In this document: one piece after another, positions 42,415 to 50,778 of the stretch
How positions within the stretch are numbered: the first letter of the stretch is position 1
Layout: each line of letters opens with the position of its first letter
Assembly: GCF_009687845.1 (NCBI RefSeq)
Contig: NZ_BLAD01000070.1
Span: forward strand, 1 to 64,000
Origin: Acrocarpospora corrugata
Lineage (GTDB): Bacteria; Actinomycetota; Actinomycetes; Streptosporangiales; Streptosporangiaceae
Direction of reading: 5' to 3'
Length of the DNA: 64,000 nt
Notes under the pieces: model-generated
The model's database searches: none
Told to the model about the DNA's origin: nothing
Seen by the model: only the letters and a program-made list of their open reading frames with translations
Made by a program: the position numbers and the translations under genes

Positions 42415-44475
42415 ATGGCGATCGGGGTCTACGTCGCGGCGAGCGACGCCAGAAGCAACAAGGGCGCGGTCGCCCTGGGGCTGATCGAACTGCTCTCCCG
42501 GCAGGTGGGCGCGGTCGGCGTCTACCGGCCGGTGGTCCGGGCCGGGGTGGAGGACAATCTCATCAACACGGCCAGGATCCGCTTCAAGATGGATCTGCCG
42601 TACCAGGTCTGCGCGGGCGTCACCTATGAGGACGTGCACGCCGATCCTGAGCAGGCGATCGACGACATCGTGGCCGGCTACCGGGCGGTCGCGGCGCGCT
42701 GCGCGGCGGTCGTGGTGATCGGGACGGACTACACCGATGTGGGCGCGCCCACCGAGTTCGAGTTCAACGCCCAGGTCGCCGCCAACCTGGGCACTCCCGT
42801 GCTCAACGTGGTCACCGGCCTGCAGCGGAGCCCGGCGGAGATCGCGTCCGCCGTCGAGCTCTCGGCCAAGGAGCTCGCCGAGGAGCACGCCTTCGGCATC
42901 GCGGTCGTGATCACCCGGGTCGATCCGGAGCGGCTGGGCGAGGTGGCGGAGGCCGTAGCGGACTGCCCGACGCCCGTGTGGATCCTGCCGGAGGTGGCGC
43001 GACTGTCGGCGCCCACGGTCGCGGACCTGCTGGCCGGCTGCGGCGGCACCCTCTATCTGGGCGAGGAGCAGCAGCTCGGCCGCGAGGTCGACGGCCTGAT
43101 GGTCGGCGCCATGTCGCTCCCCAACATCCTGGACCGGCTCACCGAGGGCGTCGCCGTGATCGCCCCCGCCGACAGGGCGGCCGACCTGCTGCCCGGCCTG
43201 CTCGCCGCGCACCACGCCGACACCTTCCCGGCCCTGTCCGCGATCATCCTCAACGGCGGCATGGACCTCCCCGAGCCGGTACGGCGGCTGCTCACCGGCA
43301 TGGACATCCGCCTCCCGGTGATCACCACCCCCGGCGACACCTTCGCCACCGCCACCCGCCTGTCCCGGGTCGAGGGCCGCTTCACCCCCGACGCCGACGG
43401 CAAGATCGACACCGCGCTCGGCCTGTTCGCCGCGCACGTGGACGGCCCCGCCCTGCTCGCCCGCCTGCACGTCACCCCCGCCACCGCCGTCACCCCGCTC
43501 ATGTTCGAGTACGACCTGCTCGAACGCGCCCGCGCCGACCGCCGCCACATCGTGCTCCCCGAGGGCGCCGAACCCCGCATCCTGCGCGCCGCCGACATCC
43601 TGCTCCGGCGCGGCGTCGCCGACCTGACCCTGCTCGGCGACGAACGTGAGATCCGCGCCCAGGCCGCCCGGCTCGGTCTCGACCTGGGCGAGGCCCGGGT
43701 GCTCAGCACCTTCGACCCCGAACTCCGCGAACGTTTCGCCGTCGAGTACGCCCGCCTGCGCGCCCACAAGGGCGTCACCGTGCAGCTCGCCCGCGACACC
43801 GTGACCGACGTGTCCTACTTCGGCACGCTGATGGTCGGGCTCGGCCTGGCCGACGGCATGGTCTCCGGCTCGATCCACACCACCGCGCACACCATCCGCC
43901 CCTCCTTCGAGATCATCAAAACCCGGCCGGGCGTCGGCGTGGTCTCCAGCGTCTTCTTCATGTGCCTGGCCGACCGGGTCCTGGTGTACGGCGACTGCGC
44001 CGTGGTCCCCGACCCGACCGCCGAGCAGCTGGCCGACATCGCGATCTCCTCGGCGGCCACGGCGGCCAGGTTCGGGGTGGAGCCGAGGGTGGCGCTGCTG
44101 TCGTACTCGACGGGGGAGTCCGGCGCCGGGCCCGAGGTGGAGAAGGTGCGCGCGGCCACCGCGCTGGTCCGGGAGCAGCGGCCGGACCTGCCGGTGGAGG
44201 GCCCGATCCAGTACGACGCGGCCGCCGAGCCGAGCGTGGCCAGAACCAAGATGCCCGACAGCCCGGTCGCCGGGCGGGCGACGGTGTTCGTGGTGCCGGA
44301 TCTGAACACGGGCAACAACCTGTACAAGGCGGTGCAGCGGAGTGCGGGGGCAGTCGCGGTGGGGCCGGTGCTGCAAGGGTTACGCAAACCGGTCAACGAC
44401 CTGTCGCGGGGGGCCACCGTGCACGACATCGTGAACACGGTGGCGATCACCGCGATTCAGGCGCAGGGGGAATGA
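42415..44475 (+). CDS. pta: Phosphate acetyltransferase
   Basis: 686 residues, the long form of Pta: an N-terminal P-loop-like/DRTGG-containing regulatory region (1-350) and the C-terminal PTA_PTB catalytic domain (RRHIVLPEGAEPRILRAADILLRRG, then STGESGAGPEVEKVRAAT and VFPDLNTGN-like VVPDLNTGNNLYKA). It interconverts acetyl-CoA and acetyl phosphate. The last codons overlap ackA (ATGA), so the two acetate-metabolism enzymes are translationally coupled. Confidence 0.96.
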   Translation: MAIGVYVAASDARSNKGAVALGLIELLSRQVGAVGVYRPVVRAGVEDNLINTARIRFKMDLPYQVCAGVTYEDVHADPEQAIDDIVAGYRAVAARCAAVVVIGTDYTDVGAPTEFEFNAQVAANLGTPVLNVVTGLQRSPAEIASAVELSAKELAEEHAFGIAVVITRVDPERLGEVAEAVADCPTPVWILPEVARLSAPTVADLLAGCGGTLYLGEEQQLGREVDGLMVGAMSLPNILDRLTEGVAVIAPADRAADLLPGLLAAHHADTFPALSAIILNGGMDLPEPVRRLLTGMDIRLPVITTPGDTFATATRLSRVEGRFTPDADGKIDTALGLFAAHVDGPALLARLHVTPATAVTPLMFEYDLLERARADRRHIVLPEGAEPRILRAADILLRRGVADLTLLGDEREIRAQAARLGLDLGEARVLSTFDPELRERFAVEYARLRAHKGVTVQLARDTVTDVSYFGTLMVGLGLADGMVSGSIHTTAHTIRPSFEIIKTRPGVGVVSSVFFMCLADRVLVYGDCAVVPDPTAEQLADIAISSAATAARFGVEPRVALLSYSTGESGAGPEVEKVRAATALVREQRPDLPVEGPIQYDAAAEPSVARTKMPDSPVAGRATVFVVPDLNTGNNLYKAVQRSAGAVAVGPVLQGLRKPVNDLSRGATVHDIVNTVAITAIQAQGE

Positions 44476-45653
44476 TGCACGTCCTGGTGCTGAACAGCGG
44501 CTCGTCGTCGATCAAGTACCAGTTGCTGGACATGAGCGCGCGGCGGCGGCTGGCGACCGGGCTGGTGGATCGGATCGGGGAGTCCGCTGGGCGGCTGATC
44601 CACAACGGCGAGGCCGTCGGGGGCGACGGGTTCGCCGATCACGAGGCCGGGTTGCGGGCGGTGCTGGAGGTGTTCGCCACGCGCGGGCCTTCGTTGGAGC
44701 AGGTGGTCGCGGTCGGGCATCGGGTGGTGCACGGCGGCAGCCGGTTCGCGCGGCCGGCGTTGATCGACGACGAGGTGGAGGCGGCGATCCAGGAGCTGAT
44801 TCCGCTGGCGCCGCTGCACAATCCGGCGAACCTGGAGGGGATCAGGGTGGCGCGGCGGGCGTTCCCGCTGCTGCCGCATGTGGCGGTGTTCGACACGGCT
44901 TTCCATCAGACGCTGCCGCCGGCGGCGTACACGTACGCGGTGCCGGCCGAGTGGGGGGTCCGCAAGTACGGATTTCATGGGACTTCTCATGCTTTCGTGT
45001 CGCGGCGGGCGGCGGAGTTGCTTGAGCGGCCGTATGGGGAGGTCAACACGATCGTGCTGCATCTGGGGAACGGCGCGAGCGTTACGGCCGTGCGGGGTGG
45101 GCGGTCCGTGGAAACCTCGATGGGGCTGACGCCGCTGGCCGGGCTGGTCATGGGCACCAGATCCGGCGACGTCGACCCCGGAGTCCTGCCCTACGTCGCC
45201 CGGCAGCTCGGCCTCAACATCGACGAGATCGACTCCGCCCTCAACCGGGACAGCGGCCTCCGCGGCCTCGCCGGCGACAACGACCTACGCGAGGTCTGGC
45301 GCAAAGTCGACCAAGGCGACCCCGATGCCCGGCTGGCCATGGACGTCTACACCCACCGAATACGCGGATATATCGGCAACTATTACGCCGTCCTCGGACA
45401 TGTTGATGCGATCGTGTTCACGGCGGGGGTGGGGGAGAACGACCCGCGAACCCGCGAACTGTCCCTCGCCGGCCTCGGCCGCCTCGGCATCACCATCGAC
45501 CAGGCCCGGAACGCCGGCGCCTCCCGGGACGCCCGCACCATTTCGGCGGACGACTCGCCGGTGACCGTCCTGGTGATCCCGACCGACGAGGAGTTGGAGA
45601 TCGCCGAACAGACAATCGATACTGACGGCGTAGCGCGAAATCCTCCGAACTGA
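44472..45653 (+). CDS. ackA: Acetate kinase
   Basis: 393 residues with the ASKHA signatures: VLVLNSGSSSIKYQL at the start, GHRVVHGG, KYGFHGTSHAFVS and HLGNGASV, MGLTPLAGLVMGTRSGDVDP and FTAGVGENDPRTR. It makes ATP and acetate from acetyl phosphate. Two consecutive ATGs (44472 and 44475) are possible starts, the first overlapping the pta stop. The acetoacetate and crotonyl-CoA from the lysine genes downstream feed the same acetyl-CoA pool (inference). Confidence 0.96.
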   Translation: MMHVLVLNSGSSSIKYQLLDMSARRRLATGLVDRIGESAGRLIHNGEAVGGDGFADHEAGLRAVLEVFATRGPSLEQVVAVGHRVVHGGSRFARPALIDDEVEAAIQELIPLAPLHNPANLEGIRVARRAFPLLPHVAVFDTAFHQTLPPAAYTYAVPAEWGVRKYGFHGTSHAFVSRRAAELLERPYGEVNTIVLHLGNGASVTAVRGGRSVETSMGLTPLAGLVMGTRSGDVDPGVLPYVARQLGLNIDEIDSALNRDSGLRGLAGDNDLREVWRKVDQGDPDARLAMDVYTHRIRGYIGNYYAVLGHVDAIVFTAGVGENDPRTRELSLAGLGRLGITIDQARNAGASRDARTISADDSPVTVLVIPTDEELEIAEQTIDTDGVARNPPN

Positions 45654-45704
45654 TGAGAGGCCCGGAAGATCTCGCTCGCTATCGTGGGGTGATGGGGGTG
45701 AGTC

Positions 45705-46175
45705 GTGTCGACTACCGAAAACACTGAAAGAGCAGGTCAGACCGTGCCGGAAGGGGATGAGAAACATTCGGAATACACGGCACGCGGGGAGGCCAGAGGG
45801 CCGATGAAATGGCTCGACCGGGTGCGCTCCACGAAAGCCGGCCGGTTGACCCTGAAGATCGTCGTCGGCATCGTCGGCGGCGCCATGGTGATCGGAGGCC
45901 TGATCATGGTCCCGTTCCCCGGCCCCGGCTGGCTGATCGTCTTCGGCGGCCTCGCGCTGCTGGCCACCGAGTTCCACTGGGCCAGCAACGTCCTCGTCTT
46001 CGCCAGACGCATGGTCGGCGCGGCGACCGGCTGGCTCAAGCGGCAGAACTGGTTCGTCCGCATCTTCGCGGGTGTGCTCACCTTCGTGCTGGCCGCCGCC
46101 ATCGTCTGGTTCTGCCTGAAGCTCACCCTGAAGATCGACCTGATCCAGGAAGCGCGGGCGTTCTTCAGCCGCTGA
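45705..46175 (+). CDS. PGPGW-motif membrane protein
   Basis: 156 residues, GTG start. A charged N-terminal 35 residues, then two to three membrane helices with the signature VPFPGPGWLIVFGGLALLATEF (PGPGW, the TIGR02611-type family). Function unknown; members are common in actinobacteria. Its last 11 bases overlap the convergent amidohydrolase gene. Confidence 0.87.
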   Translation: MSTTENTERAGQTVPEGDEKHSEYTARGEARGPMKWLDRVRSTKAGRLTLKIVVGIVGGAMVIGGLIMVPFPGPGWLIVFGGLALLATEFHWASNVLVFARRMVGAATGWLKRQNWFVRIFAGVLTFVLAAAIVWFCLKLTLKIDLIQEARAFFSR

Positions 46176-47379
46176 GCTCGCTCAGCTCGCCGATCCCCCC
46201 GGCGGGCACGGCAGCCGCCAGCCGGCGGGTCGCCAGCGCGGTCAGCAGCGTGGCCCCATCGGCCAGCACGCCGTCATCGAACTCCGCCTCGGGCGAGTGG
46301 TTCGTCGGAGCGCCCACCGGATCCCGTCCATCCGGGCAGGCCCCCAGCACCAGGAACGCCCCCGGCACCTCGTTCAGCACGAACGAGAAGTCCTCGGAGC
46401 CGGCCGCGGGCTGCGGCATCGGGAAATAGCGCTCCTCGCCCAGAATCTCCCGTACCGTCTCGGCGGCGAACTCCGCCTCCGCGTCGTCGTTGACGGTCAC
46501 CGGGTAGCCGATGCCGAACGAGCAATCGGCGGTGAGGCCGTGGGCTTCGGCGATGTGCTGCGCGAGCCGTACCACGCCTTCCTTTAGCCTGGCCCGGGTG
46601 TCGGCCGAGAACGAGCGGAGGGTGGCGTCGAAATGGGCGTCATCCGGGATGACATTGTCGGCGGTCCCGCCGTGGAACTGCCCGATCGTCACCACGACCG
46701 GGTCGAACACGTCGAAACTCCTGGTCACGTACGTCTGGAGCTGCGTCACGATCTCGCAGCCGACCTGGATCGGATCCAGCGCCCGATGCGGCGTGGAACC
46801 GTGGCCGCCCCGCCCGCGCACGGTCACCCGGAAGGTGTCGGCCGCCGCCAGAATCGGCCCGCCCTTGGTGAGGAACAGGCCGGTCGGCACCATGGTCGCG
46901 AAGACGTGCATCCCGTACGCGGCGACCGCCCTGGATCCCGAGGCGTCCAGCACGCCTTCCTCGATCATCAGCTTGGCGCCCTCGTACCCTTCCTCGCCCG
47001 GCTGGAACATGAACACCACGTCCCCCGCCAGGTCCCCCCGGCGCGCGCTGAGCTGGTGCGCCGCACCGACCAGCATGGCCATGTGCAGGTCATGCCCGCA
47101 GGCGTGCATCCGCCCGTCGATCCTCGACCGGTACGGCACCGCGACCCGCTCCCGCACCGGCAGCGCGTCCATGTCAGCCCTGAGCAGCACCGTCGGACCA
47201 GGCACCCCACCCCGCAGGACGGCGGTGACCGACGACAGCCCGTCACCCGTGGAGATCTCCAGCGGCAGCCCGTCCAGCGCCGCCAGCACCTTCTCCTGGG
47301 TGCGGGGGAGGTTCAGCCCCAGCTCGGGTTCCTGGTGGAGGGCATGGCGAAGGCGTACCAACTCGTCCTGAATGTCCAT
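46165..47379 (-). CDS. M20-family amidohydrolase (aminoacylase/hippuricase type)
   Basis: 404 residues. Metal and catalytic motifs are visible: LRADMDALPV (metal Asp), HACGHDLHMAM (metal His), FQPGEEGYEGA (catalytic Glu and ligand) and a C-terminal GSEDFSFVLNEVPG. Such enzymes hydrolyse N-acyl amino acids, amino-acid amides or auxin conjugates; the substrate is not predictable. The start gives MDIQDELVRLRHALHQEPEL, typical of the family. Confidence 0.94.
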   Translation of the reverse strand: MDIQDELVRLRHALHQEPELGLNLPRTQEKVLAALDGLPLEISTGDGLSSVTAVLRGGVPGPTVLLRADMDALPVRERVAVPYRSRIDGRMHACGHDLHMAMLVGAAHQLSARRGDLAGDVVFMFQPGEEGYEGAKLMIEEGVLDASGSRAVAAYGMHVFATMVPTGLFLTKGGPILAAADTFRVTVRGRGGHGSTPHRALDPIQVGCEIVTQLQTYVTRSFDVFDPVVVTIGQFHGGTADNVIPDDAHFDATLRSFSADTRARLKEGVVRLAQHIAEAHGLTADCSFGIGYPVTVNDDAEAEFAAETVREILGEERYFPMPQPAAGSEDFSFVLNEVPGAFLVLGACPDGRDPVGAPTNHSPEAEFDDGVLADGATLLTALATRRLAAAVPAGGIGELSELSG

Positions 47380-47469
47380 GCCTCATCCTGCGGGACTTGC
47401 CCCCGTCCCGGCAATGCGCCGCGCCATTGACCCCTCCCGCCTGCGATCCTGGGTCGCCGGGGGGAAACG

Positions 47470-47967
47470 ATGATCGCGATTCTTGGCGCCATCCTGCTGA
47501 CCACGCCGCAGGTCACCATCGGTCTGACCAACGGCATCACCGAAATCGACCAGCGAACGACCTACACCATCAGAGCCGTCAACCACGAGCCCACACCACT
47601 GGCGGCCAACGTCCGCATCACCCTCCCGCCCGGCCTCCAAAAGATCAAGGCCCCGGGCGCGTCGGTAGGCGAGACCCACGCCTCCTGGACGATCATGATG
47701 CCACCGGGCGAGAACATCTACCACCTGACCGGAACCCTGCGCGGCGACCCCGGCTCCGCGGTGGCTGCCACCGCCTGCGTCTACGCCGGCGACCTGAGCA
47801 GGCCCCTGGTCTGCTCCACCGACATCGACGAACTCCCCGACCCACCGGTCACCCCCGGCGGCGGGGTGCTGAGCGCGTTCCTGGTGCTCCTGGTCCTGGC
47901 CGGCGGAGCGGGCACCGGCTACCTGACGACCCGCACCCGGCGCGAACGCCACCGCGCGACCATCTGA
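47470..47967 (+). CDS. Exported, membrane-anchored hypothetical protein
   Basis: 165 residues: a short hydrophobic start (MIAILGAILLTTP), an extracellular beta-rich region (VTIGLTNGITEIDQRTTYTIRAVNHEPTPLAANVRITLPPGL, similar in style to DUF11-like repeats), one Cys pair (TACVYAGDLSRPLVCST) and a C-terminal helix with a basic tail (LLVLAGGAGTGYLTTRTRRERHR). Such a layout suggests a small cell-surface protein. A good ribosome site (GGGGGAAACG) precedes ATG. Function unknown. Confidence 0.72.
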   Translation: MIAILGAILLTTPQVTIGLTNGITEIDQRTTYTIRAVNHEPTPLAANVRITLPPGLQKIKAPGASVGETHASWTIMMPPGENIYHLTGTLRGDPGSAVAATACVYAGDLSRPLVCSTDIDELPDPPVTPGGGVLSAFLVLLVLAGGAGTGYLTTRTRRERHRATI

Positions 47968-48071
47968 CGCTAACAACTTTCCGCCTTATCTCCAGTCTTT
48001 GCGTGATGTCGTCGCCCTGTTACGTTGACGCCGTCGGCCATTTTCGCCCACCAGCAAGAAAGGAAACGCTC

Positions 48072-48374
48072 TTGTTACGCAAGCGCATCGCCGCCGCCGC
48101 GGGAATCGTCACAATCGCCGTGTCCGGCCCCCTGGTCATGACCGGCCCGGCCCAGGCCAGCACCCCCTACAGCTGCCCGTACCTCTCCAACGCCCCCCAG
48201 TCCAGCCTCTACGCCTCGGCAGCGGGCCAGGGTCAAATCGTCTGCTGGTACTACGGCAAACCCGCCCCCTGCCGCTACAACGCCTGGCTCAACGGCGACG
48301 ACTGGTACTACTACCAGCCAAGCTACGGCCCCAACCCCTCCTACTGCCCAACCCGGGCCATCCCGACGGCCTGA
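48072..48374 (+). CDS. Small secreted four-cysteine, Tyr/Trp-rich protein
   Basis: 100 residues from TTG 48072, preceded by GAAAGGA at about seven bases. The signal peptide (RKRIAAAAGIVTIAVSGPLVM) ends at about AQA, leaving about 70 residues with four Cys (YSCPYLS, QIVCWYY, APCRYN, SYCPTR), many Tyr/Trp, Asn and Pro, and no charged clusters. It could form a compact disulphide-bonded extracellular peptide. I do not recognise a family, and no processing enzymes are nearby. Confidence 0.65.
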   Translation: MLRKRIAAAAGIVTIAVSGPLVMTGPAQASTPYSCPYLSNAPQSSLYASAAGQGQIVCWYYGKPAPCRYNAWLNGDDWYYYQPSYGPNPSYCPTRAIPTA

Positions 48375-48465
48375 ACGAACCCACCGATCAAACAGGCCCC
48401 CGGCGAGCGGGCCGCGAACGGCGGCTTCGCGGTCCCCTCTCCCCGTTCGGGAGACCCGCCAGTGG

Positions 48466-48483
48466 GTATAGCGTTTGCTATAC
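48466..48483. promoter_or_regulatory. Toxin-antitoxin operator (perfect inverted repeat)
   Basis: GTATAGC-GTTT-GCTATAC (7-4-7) lies 44 bases upstream of the toxin start in an AT-richer patch. TA operons of the HigBA/RelBE kind are repressed by the antitoxin on such repeats, so this is the likely autoregulatory site. Confidence 0.7.
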
Positions 48484-48487
48484 TCGC

Positions 48488-48521
48488 GCTGTGGCCGGGG
48501 AAGAGCTGTGGCCGGGGAAGA
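48488..48521 (+). repeat. Exact 17-bp tandem duplication over the toxin ribosome-binding region
   Basis: Two identical copies of GCTGTGGCCGGGGAAGA follow each other directly (48488-48504 and 48505-48521). The GGGGAAG of the second copy is the Shine-Dalgarno for GTG 48528. Because 17 is not a multiple of three, the duplication changes which upstream frame runs into the toxin gene and may affect the start site used. Confidence 0.85.
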
Positions 48522-48527
48522 TACGTC

Positions 48528-48860
48528 GTGACCGAGGTGCGTGAGTGGATCGAGCAGCTCGACGATCTCGCCCGTGCCGGGGTCGTGCAAGCTATCGACG
48601 CACTCGCTGAAGGCGGCCCGGGGCTGGGCCGCCCCCTGGTCGACACGATCACTGGATCGGCTATCACCAACCTGAAGGAACTCCGGCCGGGCACTGTTCG
48701 CATCCTGTTCGTCTTCGATCCGTGGCGATCCAGCATTCTGCTGGTTGCCGGTGACAAGGCCGGGCGGTGGAAGAGCTGGTACGAGGAGGCGATTCCGTTG
48801 GCGGAGCACCGATATGAGGTCTATCTGAAGGAACGCGCGCAGCAGGAGGACGGGAAATGA
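48528..48860 (+). CDS. RelE/HigB-family toxin (phage-derived Gp49-like)
   Basis: 110 residues with the family core: VREWIEQLDDLARAGVVQAIDAL, then GRPLVDTITGSAITNLKELRPGTVRILFVFDP and ILLVAGDKAGRWKSWYEEAIPLAEHRYEVYLKE. Members are mRNA-cleaving ribosome-dependent toxins. GTG 48528 is chosen for its ribosome site; in-frame codons upstream run through the operator. The toxin precedes the antitoxin, the HigBA order, with ATGA overlap. Confidence 0.9.
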   Translation: MTEVREWIEQLDDLARAGVVQAIDALAEGGPGLGRPLVDTITGSAITNLKELRPGTVRILFVFDPWRSSILLVAGDKAGRWKSWYEEAIPLAEHRYEVYLKERAQQEDGK

Positions 48861-49174
48861 CCGGATACGCGCGCTGGCAGGACATTCGGGCCGAGCATGT
48901 CGAGCGTGCCGGCGGTGAAGAAGCGGTCCGGGTCGGGAAGAACGAACTTCTGGCTGAGGTTCAAGGGCATCGGCTGGCGGAGATTCGCCGGAGGCGCGGC
49001 CTGACGCAGCAGCAGGTGGCCGAGCGGATGGGAGTCACCAAGGGACGGGTCTCCCAGATCGAGCAGGGCAAGATCTCCGGTCAGGAGATCCTCGCTCGCT
49101 ATGCCGCGGCCCTCGGGGGTCGGCTGCACCAGGCGATCTACTTTGACGATGGCGACATAGCGGCGATCGCCTGA
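48857..49174 (+). CDS. XRE-family antitoxin (HigA-like)
   Basis: 105 residues with a clear XRE HTH (RLAEIRRRRGLTQQQVAERMGVTKGRVSQIEQGK, about 38-72). The N-terminal part (EHVERAGGEEAVRVGKNELLAEV) is typical of HigA-type antitoxins of this subgroup. It should neutralise the upstream toxin and repress the operon. ATG 48857 overlaps the toxin stop. Confidence 0.92.
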   Translation: MTGYARWQDIRAEHVERAGGEEAVRVGKNELLAEVQGHRLAEIRRRRGLTQQQVAERMGVTKGRVSQIEQGKISGQEILARYAAALGGRLHQAIYFDDGDIAAIA

Positions 49175-49222
49175 CAGACACTGGTCCATCGCACCGCGTG
49201 TGACGGATCGCCAGAGCCTTCG

Positions 49223-50710
49223 CTAAGGCGTTGATTCGTGGATGGCGGTGGCGGCGCGTAGGCCGGATTCGAGGGCGCCTTCGATCCAGGCGTGCCAGAG
49301 GGAGCAGTGTTCGCCGGCGAAGTGGATTCGGCCTTCGGGTTTGAGGATGTCGTCGTGGAGGTTGGATTGTTGCTGGGGTTCGAAGAGGGCGAAGGCGCCG
49401 GCGGCCCAGGGGTCGGCGTACCAGGAGTGGCTGATGCCGAATTCGAAGGCGTCGGTGATTTCGGGGTGGACTTTGGCGACGTCTTCTACGGCCTGGTGGA
49501 TGCGGCGCTGGTGGGACATGGCGCCCCAGCGGAGTGCGTCCTGGCCCCAGGTGTAGCTGGCCAGCAGGATTGAGCGGTCTTCGTGGGGGTCGGAGTAGGA
49601 GGGGTAGCAGATCCGGCGGATGGGGAGGTCGGTGACGGTGGTTCCGCCGATGATGCGGTCGGTCTGCTCCCAGAAGCGGGTGCGGACCTGGAACAGGATT
49701 TTGGTGGAGGCGTTGTAGTGGAGTTCGCGGATGGCGCGCTGCTTGCCCCGGGAGAAGGCGGGGTGGACTTCGATGTCGCGCAGGACTGAGAACGGGATCG
49801 TGCAGATGGCGTAGTCGGCGGTGAGGGTGGTCTGGCCGGTCGTGGTGCGGACGTGGAGGTGGACTCCGTCGCTGTCCTGTTCGATGGCGTGCACCTCGTG
49901 GCCGAATCTGACGTGGTCCTTGATCTCGCGGTAGAAGGCGGTGGGGAGCAGGTCGGAGCCGCCGGCGATCTCCTGCATGTCCTCGAAGGCGCGGCCGATG
50001 ATCTCGCGGAACTGTTCGATGACGGCCGCGTTCAGGTTGGCCTCGCGGAAGCTCATGATGCCGTAGAGCTCGATCGCGCCGGTGGAGAAGCCGCGTTCGC
50101 GGAGGAAGGCGCGGATGGAGTAGCGGTCGTATTCGGCGCAGAGGCGGTCGAGGGCGTTCTCGCCCTCCTGGGCGTACAGGTCGTGGATTTCGGCGGTGGC
50201 CTCGCGCCAGAGGTCGGTGTAGGTGCGGCCCTGCTCGTGGGGGGCGAGGTCGAAGTCGAGGAGGTCGGGTTCGGCGTTGAGCTGGCCCATGGTGAGGCGT
50301 TTGCCCTGGATGTAGGCGAGGGTCTGGGGGTTGTCCATCACGAAGGGGCGGAGTTCCAGGCCGAAGCGGTGGCAGTAGCCCAGGGTCAGGTCGTGGACCC
50401 GGGGGATGCGCATGGCGCCGGCTTCGGCGTACAGACCGGGTGCGAAGCCCCGCAGGGTGTGGACCCGGCCGCCGACCCGGTGCTGCGCCTCCAGCACGGT
50501 CACGTCGTGGCCTTGGGCGATCAGCTCGTACGCCGCCACCAGTCCGGCCATCCCGGCGCCGATCACCAGCACCCGTTTGGGCTCGGAACCGGCGGGGAGC
50601 CCGTGGGTGGCGGTGGCGACCAGGTCGGCGGAGACCCGCACACCGGGGTCAGGTTGGGGGGCGCCCGCCGCGACCAGGTCGGCGGAGGCGGGAGCGGGGA
50701 GATCCCTCAT
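49223..50710 (-). CDS. Flavin monoamine oxidase / L-amino-acid oxidase family protein
   Basis: 495 residues. The FAD-binding N-terminus is RVLVIGAGMAGLVAAYELIAQGHDVTVLEA with GGRVHT after it; the C-terminal FAD motif is GRIHFAGEHCSLWHAWIEGALESG. These enzymes oxidise amines or L-amino acids to imines with H2O2. ATG 50710 is chosen: an upstream ATG at 50752 lies inside the -10 element. It lies in the lysine-degradation neighbourhood, so an amino-acid substrate such as lysine or a derivative is plausible. No signal peptide. Confidence 0.92.
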   Translation of the reverse strand: MRDLPAPASADLVAAGAPQPDPGVRVSADLVATATHGLPAGSEPKRVLVIGAGMAGLVAAYELIAQGHDVTVLEAQHRVGGRVHTLRGFAPGLYAEAGAMRIPRVHDLTLGYCHRFGLELRPFVMDNPQTLAYIQGKRLTMGQLNAEPDLLDFDLAPHEQGRTYTDLWREATAEIHDLYAQEGENALDRLCAEYDRYSIRAFLRERGFSTGAIELYGIMSFREANLNAAVIEQFREIIGRAFEDMQEIAGGSDLLPTAFYREIKDHVRFGHEVHAIEQDSDGVHLHVRTTTGQTTLTADYAICTIPFSVLRDIEVHPAFSRGKQRAIRELHYNASTKILFQVRTRFWEQTDRIIGGTTVTDLPIRRICYPSYSDPHEDRSILLASYTWGQDALRWGAMSHQRRIHQAVEDVAKVHPEITDAFEFGISHSWYADPWAAGAFALFEPQQQSNLHDDILKPEGRIHFAGEHCSLWHAWIEGALESGLRAATAIHESTP

Positions 50711-50750
50711 ACGCGCAGCGTCCTTCCTCAGAAGAGCCTGACTACAGCTC

Positions 50751-50778
50751 ATTGTACGCGGACGCTCACGTTCTGTAA
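50751..50778 (-). promoter_or_regulatory. Promoter of the amine oxidase gene
   Basis: Reading the minus strand, TTACAG (50778-50773) and TACAAT (50756-50751) with 16 bases between form a good sigma-70-type promoter directly after the upstream gene's stop. Transcription would begin a few bases into the ATGAGC that follows, which rules out ATG 50752 as start and leaves a short leader before ATG 50710. Confidence 0.65.

Noticed and set aside
42265-44376. A 703-codon minus-strand frame
   Set aside because: It is antisense to pta, has no domain signature and exists only because pta codons end in G or C.
50711-50752. Upstream ATG 50752 as the start of the amine oxidase
   Set aside because: It lies within the TACAAT -10 element, so it would not be in the transcript.
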